Shown piece after piece: positions 10,418-21,393 of a DNA stretch of 64,000 nt. Below the pieces are notes generated by a model. The model was not told the DNA's origin, did no database searches, and was given only the letters and a program-made list of their open reading frames with translations. The stretch comes from Scytalidium lignicola. Taxonomy: Eukaryota > Ascomycota > Leotiomycetes. Position 1 is the stretch's first letter. The number at the start of each line of letters is the position of its first letter. The position numbers and the translations under genes are program-made. The stretch spans positions 26,525-90,524 of the forward strand of contig NCSJ02000171.1 of the NCBI GenBank assembly GCA_002812745.2, written 5' to 3'.

Positions 10418-11914
10418 ATGACAGAATTTGAGGCGGAAAATTTAGCAAATAACATGGAGAGGTCCGCCTCAGCATCTGGGCTCCTACCACTACCTGGCTC
10501 CCCTGGATCATCATGGGCGATTTATAAGGCACGGCTAAAAGCTGTCTTCCAAGGAGCAGACTCTTCGGTTCTAATAGCCTTCTGGCTATTCGGTAAGCCT
10601 AACTTTCTTCTACGATTGATAAAATACTAACGCAACTTATTAGGACTGATAAACAATGTTCTCTACGTAATAATCCTGTCCGCTGCTCTTGACCTAGTCG
10701 GCCCCTCTGTCCCCAAAGGCGTTGTCCTCTTAGCAGATGTTATGCCCTCGTTCCTGACGAAACTCATTGCCCCATACTTTATTCACAAAGTCCCATATGC
10801 AGTTCGGATCCTTATTTTCGTGGCACTCTCGTCGGGTGGAATGCTGCTCATAGCCCTCACACCGGGAAATGATTCCGCAGACGCCATCGCTACAAAATTA
10901 ATCGGAGTGGTACTTGCAAGTCTTAGCAGTGGGGGAGGTGAATTAAGTTTCCTGGGTCTGACGCATTACTACGGGCACTTCAGTCTCGCAGCATGGGGAA
11001 GTGGTACAGGTGGAGCTGGACTTGCAGGAGCTGGGTTGTACGTTCTGCTCACCACTACCATAGGGTTTAGCGTCAAGAGTAGCCTGCTTGCGTCTGCATT
11101 CCTTCCAGGAATCATGCTCTTAAGCTTCTTCTTCATCCTCCCTCGTGGTCCCCTTCATTTTGCACAAAATGGCAAGGGGTACCAGGACATTCCAACAGTA
11201 GAAATTGATGATGAGGATATCGAAGACATTCCTCCTTCCTCTGCAGCATCAAGCCTCCTTGCTCCTGGTCCCTCGTCTGTGTCAGAAGCGTATAGGTCAT
11301 ACTCTCCACGCTCATCCTCACCTACGCACAGCACTCATAGACCTGTACCAAAATCAACTCTCTTAGTAAACCTACGTCGCGCTCGAGCTCTCTTTTTTCC
11401 TTACATGCTTCCACTCCTACTAGTCTACATAGGTGAATACACGATAAACCAAGGCGTGGCTCCAACACTCCTCTTCCCTCTTGCTTCGTCTCCATTCAGC
11501 ACCTATCGCTCCTTTTACCCCTTTTACAACTTCCTCTACCAAGTTGGTGTTTTCGTCGCACGATCATCAACACCCTTCGTCCGAATCCATAGCCTCTATC
11601 TACCTTCTATGTTGCAGCTACTCAATCTTCTTTTGTTGACTAGTCAGGCGTTGTGGGATTGGATACCAAGTGTATATTTAGTTTTCTTGGTCGTCTTTTG
11701 GGAGGGGTTACTTGGTGGTGCTGTGTATGTTAACACTTTCTCGGAAATTTTGGAAAATGTTCCTGAGGAAGACCGAGAGTTCAGCTTGGGGGCCACGAGT
11801 GTAAGTGATAGCGGTGGAATTTGTATTGCGGGCTTTATTGGTATGGGGATGGAAGTTTGGTTATGCAACTGGCAGGTTGACAGAGGTAGACCTTGGTGCA
11901 GGACATTGAAATGA
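10418..11914 (+). CDS. BTN1: BTN1/CLN3 (battenin) family vacuolar membrane protein
   Basis: Orthologue of human CLN3 and yeast Btn1, a polytopic vacuolar/lysosomal membrane protein linked to vacuolar pH and amino-acid balance. Exons are 10418-10592 and 10644-11914. The 51-bp intron has a TACTAAC branch site and TTATTAG acceptor. Coding length is 1446 nt (481 residues). Family motifs visible are [19 protein letters not shown] across the junction, [36 protein letters not shown] and the C-terminal [10 protein letters not shown] with VWLCNWQ. Several hydrophobic segments are obvious. An upstream ATG at 10408 is out of frame, so the start at 10418 is preferred. It converges on AMA1, with only 125 bp between the stops. 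Confidence 0.96.
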
Positions 11915-12039
11915 AAAATGAAATCTTAAATTCAAAGAACTCACCTGAAAGGCTGAAACCATTAGATTATTTATTATTCTATTCCGGTATTAATGATAGC
12001 TAGAGCATTATAGTAGGTAAGCATTACGGTTCCAACAGT

Positions 12040-14564
12040 CTATCGAATGACTTCCCCTTCAGTGCCAATTTCTTCTAAAATACCATTCCCATCTAACAAG
12101 CCTCCACCTGTAGTTTTCTCACCGGCTATCCATACTTCGTGAAATCTAATAGTCTCATCGCTAGCAGCTACTACGATGCAGCCTTCATCCACAGAGCCGG
12201 TTCTATGATCGCGATCCTGACTGGACTTTTTGTTTGAACAGCTGGGATATGGAATAGCGCAAAGTGCTCTATCCTCACTGTTCCACGGAATCCCGCAAAC
12301 CTGCTTACATTCAGGCCAGGAAAAAACTGCAATCTTAAAGGGGTGCGCTTGTGCTGCAAAACCGAATGTTGCAACAATTTCTCGTCGGATGGTGGACCAG
12401 ATAAGAGATGTAACTTGAGCAGAGACATTAATCATCGCAAGACAAGTTCCTGATGTTGTGCGAAAAAAGCGTATACACTGGTCACGATTCCCAGCTCCTG
12501 TGGCAACAAGGCTGTCTTGCCAGGGACAGAAAGCAATTGCTTTCACTGCCGCCGTATGTTTCCAACAGTGTTTCTCCGAGAGATGGATAATTCTCCTGAT
12601 TCCAGGTCTAGTTTCAAGATTGTAAATCGGAGCATTCTCGATTAGAGATCCAGCAATAAAAACGGCATCTGCAGTATCTGCAGCATACGGTTGATCGATA
12701 ATGGCAGTGTCATATAGGCAACAGATGTCGTCGTTACCACCAGTAGCAAACATTTTACCATTTAGTGACCAGGAAAGACCACAAATCTTCTCCGTGTGGG
12801 TTTTAATGCTCGCAACAAGAGTCATCGCTCCTGACCAGTGATATTTGAGGACTTCCAAAGAGGTTGGCCACTCCACGGTATAGATAAACAAGTTCCCAGC
12901 ATCATCTCCTATGAGCAGATCTTCATGTTCGACTATGACCCTAGCTCTATGTGGGTTCCGAGAACGCCTCATAGTAATCATAGGTTTCCAAGCAACGCAT
13001 GCAATGGGATATGGATGGCGAACCGTAAACCGAGGATACATAAGGTCACACAAAGATCTCAACCTCACTACACCGTCAGATCGCCCATACGCAAGGATAC
13101 ATTTACGTCCTTGATGGGATGAAAATCCCAGCGATGTCAGCCATCCGCCACCAGGTGTTGCATCATCTAAAGGAGTGACACCGTTCATTTCCGACCAGAT
13201 ATATAATGCATTGCCTAAGCCGACTGCGATTGCATGGCAAGTGAGCGAATAGGCAAGTAATGTACAATAAAAATCATATCGGAGACCAGGGGCATCAAGA
13301 ACTCTGCTGAGAGTTAGTTACGCTTATGAAGATCATGTTGTGGTTCAACTTATTTAAATGGGATCGACGGTATGGGATAAAGTTGAGCAGTTGAAAACTC
13401 TACTCGCAGTTTAGTGTCAGCGGTGAACAAGAGGAAAATGTAATGCATAATTGGATGCACCTACTAGGCTGTAGTATCCCGCGGGTCCATTCCGTGCCAG
13501 TCCATACAGACTTTATCCACGATCCCAGGTGGGGTTTATGAGCTAATCCACCAGACTTGGTTGAGAGAATGGCTGAGCCATGAAATTCAAGCACTTTTTT
13601 AATTCTATCGATTTCAATTGCAGCAGCTAGTCGGTCCTCGTGCCTCTCTTTCTCCTCTTCAGGTGTCAGGCAGACAGTGCAAAACGGTGCTCTATAAAGA
13701 ACAGCCTCAGTCTGATTCCCTGCTTGGCCGGCTGCAACACCAGGGCTAGCTGCTGCAAGCCCACCAACTGCCCATACATCACCAATGCTAACCTATATAT
13801 TATATCAATACTAAATGTACTAATTTGGGGAAGAATAGAAAGTTAAGCCCAATTTCGGCTATACTTACCTGGCGTCTGCCACCTTGCAGGAAAGGGTCAT
13901 TATAGTCACTGAGGATTATTGTTTCTTATTATATTAGTGAACAATATATAGCCACAGATTATTAACCATACATACCCAGATTCTCACTTCTGACATTGGA
14001 AGAAAGGTCTTCACTGTGACCTGGCCGAGACTGAGGCGAGTTTGGCAGAAGGGGGCTAAACGGGTCACTGCTCGCCGCTTGATTGCGTAAAATCCGTTCT
14101 CTTGGAGAAAGAGTGAGAGGGTCTTTATTGGTACGATAGTTTTGGGTTGGTGACTGTAGTTCTGACACTCGATTTGGTACAAAGCGGTCTGGATATCTAC
14201 AGGATGATGGAGTCCTTGGACTGGACGATGACAGTAGTGGTAGGGGCCTTCGAAGGAAGTCTTTTTGGCCCCCTGAGCAATTAATACTTAAGGCAGGCCT
14301 TGTGCTCGCTATGTTTTCTGGGGATATTCGAACTCCATCATAGTGTTTCTCGACGTTTTCTACCGATAGAACCTGATCCACTGCGCAGCCTTNAAAAAAG
14401 TTACTAGAGCAGATATGGTTGAAGGAATATGAAAACTTACCAGAAATAGATCCCTTTGTCACTGGGAAAGTAACAGAGGAGCAAGATGAATAACCTGAAT
14501 CTGAAGAGATGGAAAGTCTCTTCTTTCTCAAAGGAAAGGACTGGGCAGAGTCGATGGACGACAT
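12040..14564 (-). CDS. AMA1: Meiosis-specific APC/C activator AMA1 (Cdc20/Cdh1 family WD40 protein)
   Basis: A WD40 activator of the anaphase-promoting complex, most like yeast Ama1, which acts in meiosis and spore formation. Exons are 14441-14564, 13972-14389, 13869-13908 (only 40 nt), 13461-13792 and 12040-13303. They total 2178 nt (725 residues), with every junction in frame. A C-box-like DRFVPNR lies at residues 109-115. The propeller begins at RVLDAPGLRYDFY and contains WSEMNGV and HTEKICGLSWS. The last two residues are Ile-Arg, the IR tail by which these activators dock to the APC/C. An ambiguous base at 14393 lies inside the first intron. The first exon is Ser-rich. It is divergent from BET4. 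AMA1 is chosen over Cdc20 or Cdh1 because of the divergent propeller with long loops. Confidence 0.9.
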
Positions 14565-15070
14565 CTTATAAAAAAGACCAGATGCNAAAAAAAGAGTGTA
14601 GATAATAAAAAAAGTTGAACTACCAACCCTGCCTCCTGACTAAACGATTGTTAAGAGAATATAAAAGAATGTCACTTAAACCCCCAAAACAGTTTCCTGG
14701 AAAGTTTTGGAACGACTATTAGACTTAATGCCCCTCTATTCAAGACAGCGAACGCGGGCGGGCCTGGGATTGCCGGTAATGGGGTAGGAAAGCCGTGAGG
14801 TAAAGACTGTATAAGTCCCAGGAGCTTGTTGCTTTTGATATTAGTTATACTGATAAGTTAGTCAAGTGATCATAATGTCCGACTGGACATAAAGAGAGTT
14901 GAGAGAATATAGAGATGGAGGGGCTTCATGACGTCTGCCTGTACTAAGTCGCTTATCGATTACGATTTAGGTCGCGACTTCCTCAACTTCTAGACCACTA
15001 CAAGGGATCGTCTCTTCATAGTCGCAACTCCTTACCGCCGCTGTGGTATGGACAGTTGTAGATTACCAAT
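14565..15070. promoter_or_regulatory. Divergent promoter AMA1 / BET4
   Basis: About 500 bp between two divergent starts, with one ambiguous base at 14586 beside an A run. No gene and no clear motif seen. Confidence 0.5.
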
Positions 15071-16414
15071 ATGGCAAGCGTATGAATTATATACCTTGCG
15101 CTTGAAATCCGCAGCTAATGTCGTGGTAGCATGGCATGCCTAGGCCTCTGACAACAGAGAGAAGAACAGAACAAACGCGACTGAAAGAGCAGAAGAGGAT
15201 CAAGGAGTATAAAGAGCTTGTCAGTTTAATAGAAACAAAGGTAAGGCCCTCTTCTACTTGATCTACTTGATCACCTAAGCTAATGGGCGGTTCCAATCAA
15301 GATCGCAGAACGCCAGTACACGAAAGAGGTACTTGAACTCACTTCGAAGCTACTTAGAGAAAACCCCGAATACTATACAATATGGAACGTCCGCAGACGC
15401 TTGCTAATATATGGCTTATTCTCCAAACCATCGGATTCATCATTGCCCTCGACGGGGTCGCAGACTTCTTCTCTGACCGGCACTATCACAGCCTCTTCCG
15501 AAGAGTCCTCCACATCTTCGTCGATGACGACCCCTCCCAACCCCGACTCCCAGAATCATGGGAAGAATGGTACAACTCTTGGCCTAATTACAGCAGATCT
15601 AGAATTTTTAGTGCCTTTACTCGTCCAATATCCGAAATGCTATTGGATTTGGAATTACCGGCTCTGGTTACTTGATCAAGCGAAGGAGCGGCTGGATATC
15701 CCAACTGTGAAGAAGCTCTGGCAACAAGAATTTGGTTTAGTAGGGAAAATGTTAACAAGAGACAGTCGGAATTTCCATGGCTGGCGTTACCGAAGACTTA
15801 TAGTAGCTCAGCTTGAGAGTCCAGAATTGGAAGGTCACAGTATGGTTGAACAAGAGTTTGAGTATACAACAAAGATGACAAGAATCAATTTGTCAAACTT
15901 TTCAGCATGGCACGCTCGTAGCAAGTTAATTCCCAGACTACTTAATGAGCGACAAGCAGATGATGAAGCGAGAAGGAAATTCTTAGATAATGGTGTGTAT
16001 TACAATCATGCATGTCTTTTGATCACGATTAATACGAGTATAGAATTCGATATAATGAATCGGGCATTATGGACTGATCCTACAGACCAATCATTATGGT
16101 TTTACCAACAATTTCTCATGACCACTCTGACTAACTACGTCGGACACGCAACTATTACACCAAACTTCACCACGGAGGATCGTATAGAGTACGTTACACG
16201 CCAACTGACAAATGTTAAGGATATGCTTGAGGGAGCAGAAGATTGTAAATGGATTTACAATGCATTGGTAGAATATACTATAGCATTATGGCGGATGCAA
16301 GATCGCTTGCCTGAGGAAGACGAGAAGCAAGAAGTGAAGCTTTGGTTGGCCCAACTCAAACAATTGGATCCTTTTAGGACCGGTAAATGGGATGATATCG
16401 AGACATCATTATGA
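15071..16414 (+). CDS. BET4: Rab geranylgeranyltransferase alpha subunit (BET4)
   Basis: Alpha subunit of Rab geranylgeranyltransferase (type II), which with a BET2-like beta subunit and the escort protein prenylates the C-terminal cysteines of Rab GTPases. Exons are 15071-15079, 15130-15240 and 15302-16414, totalling 1233 nt (410 residues). The first exon is only 9 nt and encodes MAS. Splicing gives MASHGMPR, the usual start of fungal BET4 proteins, which is why I prefer it to the internal ATG in exon 2. Prenyltransferase alpha repeats are visible as NPEYYTIWNVRR, YWIWNYRLWLL, NFHGWRYRRLIV and NFSAWHARSKLI. An Ser/Thr-rich insertion lies after the first repeat. The gene converges with the MscL-like gene. 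Confidence 0.95.
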
Positions 16415-16832
16415 TTCGACAGAGAATCAAACAAAATCAATGCGAGTCTAGTTTGCCAGAGCGAGTGTATATGGGTATTCAAAACCCCCTTACAAGTACG
16501 AAGAAGCACCTTGTCTGACTCTACTTTCAGGATCTTTCGAGTGCTCCAATAAACTTTAAACAAATAGCTATAATTAAGATTGTGGTTATGCTCATCTTAC
16601 ACATACAAATTCTCTCATGAAGTATACATCGCTAAGCATTTCCATTCCTAAAGGAATACATGACATGACAATCAGTCCTATAATGCATTCAGTAACAGGT
16701 AACATTTAAAACAAGAAGCACTATGCAACCTCCACAGCAAGGGTATATAAGGTTCGAAGTAGATTACATAAGGATCCAAAATCATCAGAACATGAATTTG
16801 ATCGCCTAGAGCAAAAGATCGAGGAAGAGAAC
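16415..16832. other. Intergenic, convergent 3' flanks
   Basis: AT-rich spacer of about 420 bp between the stops of BET4 and the MscL-like gene. Nothing else seen. Confidence 0.5.
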
Positions 16833-17658
16833 TCAAGTTTGCACGTGCTCCTCCCTTCCATCTTGCCAGCTCGTGCAATTAACGCAGCGAAGTGCCTAGC
16901 ATAATTTTAGCAAACATCTCATCTCGTAAAATTTGAACAACAAAAATCGGTAGCTGCTTACCTTTACACTAATTCGTTTCCTGCAGAATTTACACTTGAC
17001 TGTATGTTTAATAATAGAGTCTTTAGACAAATATTCATATAAACTCGCAAGTGCATACAATGCAAGTCCAACTCCAGCAAAGTTCAGAATCTTATTTAGA
17101 AATTGCCTATCGATTGATCAACTAATGGAAATTTGGAAATATTTTTATATATAAACGGAATGAAGACATACCCGTAACCCATGACAACAGCACCGTCATC
17201 TTGAGCTTGCTTCAGTGTATTATAACCATGATACTTCTGGTAGTGTGGTCCTTTTTTTAGGACTGCAAATTTCTCATCCAGGTTCTTAGACATAAACGGA
17301 AGAAGAGAGAGGGGTGGTAGAAGGATCTCTGAGACAAATGAAGTCACAACTGTTGTGAATCCTGCTGCAAGGCTAAAGAGTATTGATTATTTAGCTTCTC
17401 AACTTTAATAACATCGGCGATGTTATTTGATAATGAGCAAGTAACTGGGATTTTAAATCGAAAGAAAATTAAGGGGGAAATGTGAGGTATAACATACATC
17501 AATCCTACAGCAACTTCAAGCACATTATCCTGGAGTACAAAATCGGCGAACCCATCCCACATCTTCTTGCCTCGCTTCTGGACTTCTTCTCCAAGCTCAC
17601 CGACATGGAGCAGAAGATCTCTGCTATTTTCCCGGTGAGGGGGGCTTGGCGAAGACAT
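16833..17658 (-). CDS. MscL-type large-conductance mechanosensitive channel with C-terminal zinc ribbon
   Basis: Fungal member of the MscL family, membrane channels that open under membrane tension. Exons are 17498-17658, 17172-17372, 16962-17106 and 16833-16895, with introns of 125, 65 and 66 bp. Coding length is 570 nt (189 residues). The N-terminal core GFADFVLQDNVLEVAVGLI and the following TTVVTSFVSEILLPP match the first helix region of MscL. A second hydrophobic stretch (FAGVGLALYALASLY) is the second membrane helix. The tail carries two CxxC pairs, KCKFCRKR and RCVNCTSW, split by the last intron; they could bind zinc. Such tails occur in fungal MscL homologues but not in bacterial ones. 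The many introns argue against recent bacterial transfer or contamination. Confidence 0.93.
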
Positions 17659-18209
17659 TTCTACTATATTAGGAATTAAACAAAATTTGAAATGAAATGA
17701 GTTTTACAAGACCTAGAAAATAATCAAGTTTCGCTAGCTTTTCAGGTGTTGAAGGACTTGTGGAAATAAGGTTTTGGAAATGGCGGGGGAGCGACAAGGA
17801 TGAGACAATAAATACCCTGATAGCGACGAATGACGTCGATAGCGGTGACCAGCCTCCCTATTTCTATTTTAAGTTTATTTCATGTTTTCAGGGATTGTCA
17901 TAGATAAGAAGAAGTAATTTTAAATCTCAGTCTAGATCTTTTGCTTAATATCATCTTCAATCTTATTTAAACGCCTTCTTGGCACACTTATGTAAAGTAA
18001 ATCCAATGATAAATATGTCAGAAGGCGGTTATTTGCAAGTATTACATCTACTGGCTTCCAAGCCACCCTCAATAGAATTGCAGTACAGCATACAGGCAAA
18101 TTTTGCTTTGAAAATATTTCTCTTCATTTTGAAATTATATTATAACATATCGATAGATACTCTCTTCAATTAGATTAATCGGTTTTTCTAAAACATCTGT
18201 GATTCCTCT
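17659..18209. other. Intergenic
   Basis: AT-rich, about 550 bp between two minus-strand genes. It holds the MscL promoter and the 3' flank of the histidine phosphatase. No other feature seen. Confidence 0.5.
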
Positions 18210-20107
18210 TTAGTTGCCATTGCATAGTGCTACGACCTTGCTTGAACCCTGACCAACCAATCCATCTAGATACGCAAGCAGGGTCTCCACAGGAATCATA
18301 TCCATCAGGCCCAGGCTAGGGTTCGAACTTCTTAGAACCTCACCCCCCCAAAGAACGCGAACATAATACTCGTGTGGTGGAATTGGCGAAGAAGTAGGTG
18401 TTGGAGTAATAATGCAAGAGCATGCAGAGGAGACTCTTGAAGGAGAACCACCGCAGTTAGAGGCAAAGTCGGGGACTGTTGTGCTCGGGGCCGAAGTATA
18501 GCCGGGGCAAATGCTGGATGCAGCAGCGGAGGACTGAATGAATTGTCTCAGGCAGTTATCATGGTTGCAGTTGGGGGCAATCACGGTAGGAGTTGGTGTA
18601 GCCGTTGCTGTTGGAGTTTTCTTGTAGAGCTCGAAAATCACCTCCGAACCCATTCCTGGCCAGACCATGGAATCAACTTGAAGAACAGAGAGGACTCTGG
18701 ACATCGAACCATCGTGAGCAACATTGTGTCGGTAGATCACATTGCTCTCACCGCTGATGAGATCTCGAATATGTTGAGTCAATGAACCGAAAAAGACACC
18801 CATGCTACCAGCACTAGCTACGAGACTTCTCGGGTCATCACGGTATATGTAAGAATATTCATAGTTTCCAAAGCGATAGACCTCGTCAGCAATATCTTGA
18901 GTAACACAGGTAGTTGAGTTGGCACCGTTGACAAGCTTGCAAGGCAGAGGTTTCTGATGACATTGTCGTGCTGAGAGGTTATCAAAGTAGTGGTCAAAGC
19001 TAGCGTGGAACCCACCATCGGTCGGTGAAACTCCAGAAATGTTATCCAGTGTGGCGTAAAGAGATGAAGCTGCAGTTAAATGAGCGGTCCAGTTGGCGCC
19101 GGATTCGATACTTCCGAAAAGGTTAGATGATGTTGGGCATGAATAGGTTGGCTCCAAGGAGTCAAATCCACTAGGCTGGATACTTATTAGATTCGAGTAC
19201 GTTTTGCGTATAAAGAATGATAATAGATGATAGATGATTCATACCTCAATCAACAGTGGATAATTTCCCTCGGTATCAAACATGCCATTCATGACCATGC
19301 CTGCAACTTCGCTGGTAATGACGTTTTGAGTAACTTTGAATGAGATTTGGTCATTCAAGTTATCTGGTAAGAAGTGTAGCAAGTCGTGATATACACCATA
19401 CAAATCTTGCCCGTGCTTCCAGGAATCATCAAGGCCAGCTGCTGTAATCTGAGGGAATTGGCATGACCCTAAGAATCCACTGGGCTTGAATGGATTGGTA
19501 GGTGAGAGATAGCCTTGCCAATATGAATGAGCAGACTTGTTCCCGGATGCAGGTTGTCCATAATAGAAAAGGCCCTCGTCATCACAGTCCCAACCGTAGG
19601 ATTCAACTGGAAAAGAGTTTGAGGCATAAACTGTGCGCTTATGATGCCTGTGGATCTGAAAGCACCGCATTAGCGGGGATGATTGGCGTATGGCTTGATA
19701 AGGTAACTCACAATTTCAACATATTGAAGCTCATACTCGGAAGACGGCTTCACATATTCCGTAGGACGAGCATGAGGCATATTACACCAATTATAGACTC
19801 CATACTGGGAATCTGGGACTGTGGAGCTATTGAAAACCCAACCATAGATACCGGTTCCATCGACAACCTGCGTGAGGTTGTTAATTGCACTGGCATTTGG
19901 TGCGTGCCAACTTAGATCAACGGTTGAAGCCATGGCTCTATGACGCTCAAGTGAAGCTGCAACACGAGAGATGAAGCTCAATTGAAGATGTGAGGAGGTG
20001 CCGATCTGCACAATCAATTGCACTAGTAATATAATACCAAGTGAGAGAATGAGCTTAGTTGCCCGGCTTGCCCCTGGAGGAGTCGAAGGCCATGCTGGGG
20101 GAGCCAT
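18210..20107 (-). CDS. Histidine acid phosphatase family protein with nested cysteine module, signal-anchored
   Basis: A member of the histidine phosphatase superfamily (acid phosphatase/phytase branch). Exons are 19712-20107, 19245-19655 and 18210-19175, totalling 1773 nt (590 residues). Introns are 56 and 69 bp. A single hydrophobic segment near residues 17-38 (LILSLGIILLVQLIVQI) suggests a signal anchor or signal peptide. The catalytic RHHKRT motif is at residues 135-140, formed right after the first junction (VEIIHRHHKRT). The HD motif is at H423-D424 (NVAHDGS). The fold resumes with GSEVIFELY and YYVRVLWGGEVLRSS. Between these last two strands lies an inserted module of about 80 residues with six cysteines, flanked by Thr/Pro linkers. 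The substrate is unknown. Many Asn-Ser/Thr sites fit a secreted or surface protein. Confidence 0.88.
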
Positions 20108-21393
20108 CCATTTTTATAGATGGGTGTCGACCTTGGAGGACCCCGCCCTCGAAGACCACGTTTTTCCCAGGTTCCTGAGGGCTGGGCCACGAACTGCTAC
20201 CCCTAGCTACGGGGAATCGACGTCTTGGCCGTACACGCAAGTGCTGGGATAGCAAGAAAACAAACTATCGGGTTGTTGACGTTGACATGGGATCGATTGC
20301 ATTTGAGGTTGGCCAGAGTATGACGCCAGCTCCTACTAACGTTCAAGTGGGCAGTTGACAGGGCGCTCCACGGGCCTGGGACGTGTGATCCCACAGGATA
20401 GATCCTCAAGCGAGCAGAGGTCTGGCGATTGTGCCAAGATGAGGTCGTTCTCCTGCGAGAGATGTTATTGCAATCATGGAGGGTTGCGCCGGCCGCTGCA
20501 CGTGCAAAATGGTGGGCATTGAATGGCTTTTGGGGGTTCCCTCCAGCGGCCCAGGTCATCTGCAAGGGCCCGCACAGGACCCAGAGCGCGCTAGAACAGT
20601 GTTCAGACCTGCCAAAACCATCCCGTCCTCCATCAGACNTTTTTTCCATAGTTCCCTTCAATCTAGACAATTCTGATTAATAAAATGAACAAACAGCGAG
20701 TTTTTATTCTCGCACCTTCTTAATGAATGAAGGAAGGATACTTCCTCTCTGCATTTCTAAAAGCATCTGTGGCATCCGGCCATTCTGAGATTCTAATGGT
20801 CCTTTAACTGATATGAGACGTACAGGGGTCTCATCAGTTATGCGAAGAGCGTAATTTTTTGTTGCTATAGATTTCTATCTTTGCTCTATGATGCAAAAGC
20901 TTTTAAGTACAGACATGAGCTATATTATTAACTCACGCTCATCAAGAGGCGCTCACCTCTCAAAGTTGACACACCCTTTGAGTGATATGAATGATCCAAC
21001 TTTAAATTGAGCGTGGTACTCCATGGCTGTTCTCATGTATGAGGTCATGATATATTAGGTTGACAAGCCTCTGAATATCTATCATCGAGAATACCTACGC
21101 AAACGATCCATATAAGAGACAGCATAGTAATTATTGCTATACACAGTTAGACAGATTGATCTCTGAAGATGGTTTCGGAGCTCTTAAGCCGTACCTCCGT
21201 ATCCGTCTTGAGATGGCCCAAGCTCCCACACAAATGAACCTAACGGCCGGCGTCCTGAGGCAGGACTTCGCGTCTCCTATTCAAAGAAACGCGACTTGAC
21301 AACTCAACTTACCTCGCAAGCTCACCACCTCCTACGATCCGCTCAGATCCTTACATGCAGCTTCTCCGACAGTATTTTCGATGATTTTATAAC
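20108..21393. promoter_or_regulatory. Divergent promoter region, histidine phosphatase / dynactin p150
   Basis: About 1.3 kb. The part next to the phosphatase (20110-20640) is relatively GC-rich with overlapping open frames on both strands but no recognisable product. The rest is AT-rich. One ambiguous base lies at 20639 beside a T run. No gene supported. Confidence 0.4.

Noticed and set aside
16833..17658. Recent bacterial transfer of the MscL gene
   Set aside because: The gene has three spliceosomal introns, a fungal-type tail and normal local composition, so any transfer would be ancient.
20203..20670. A 155-codon minus-strand frame between the histidine phosphatase and dynactin genes
   Set aside because: It includes an ambiguous base, has open frames on the opposite strand as well, and its product shows no recognisable pattern.
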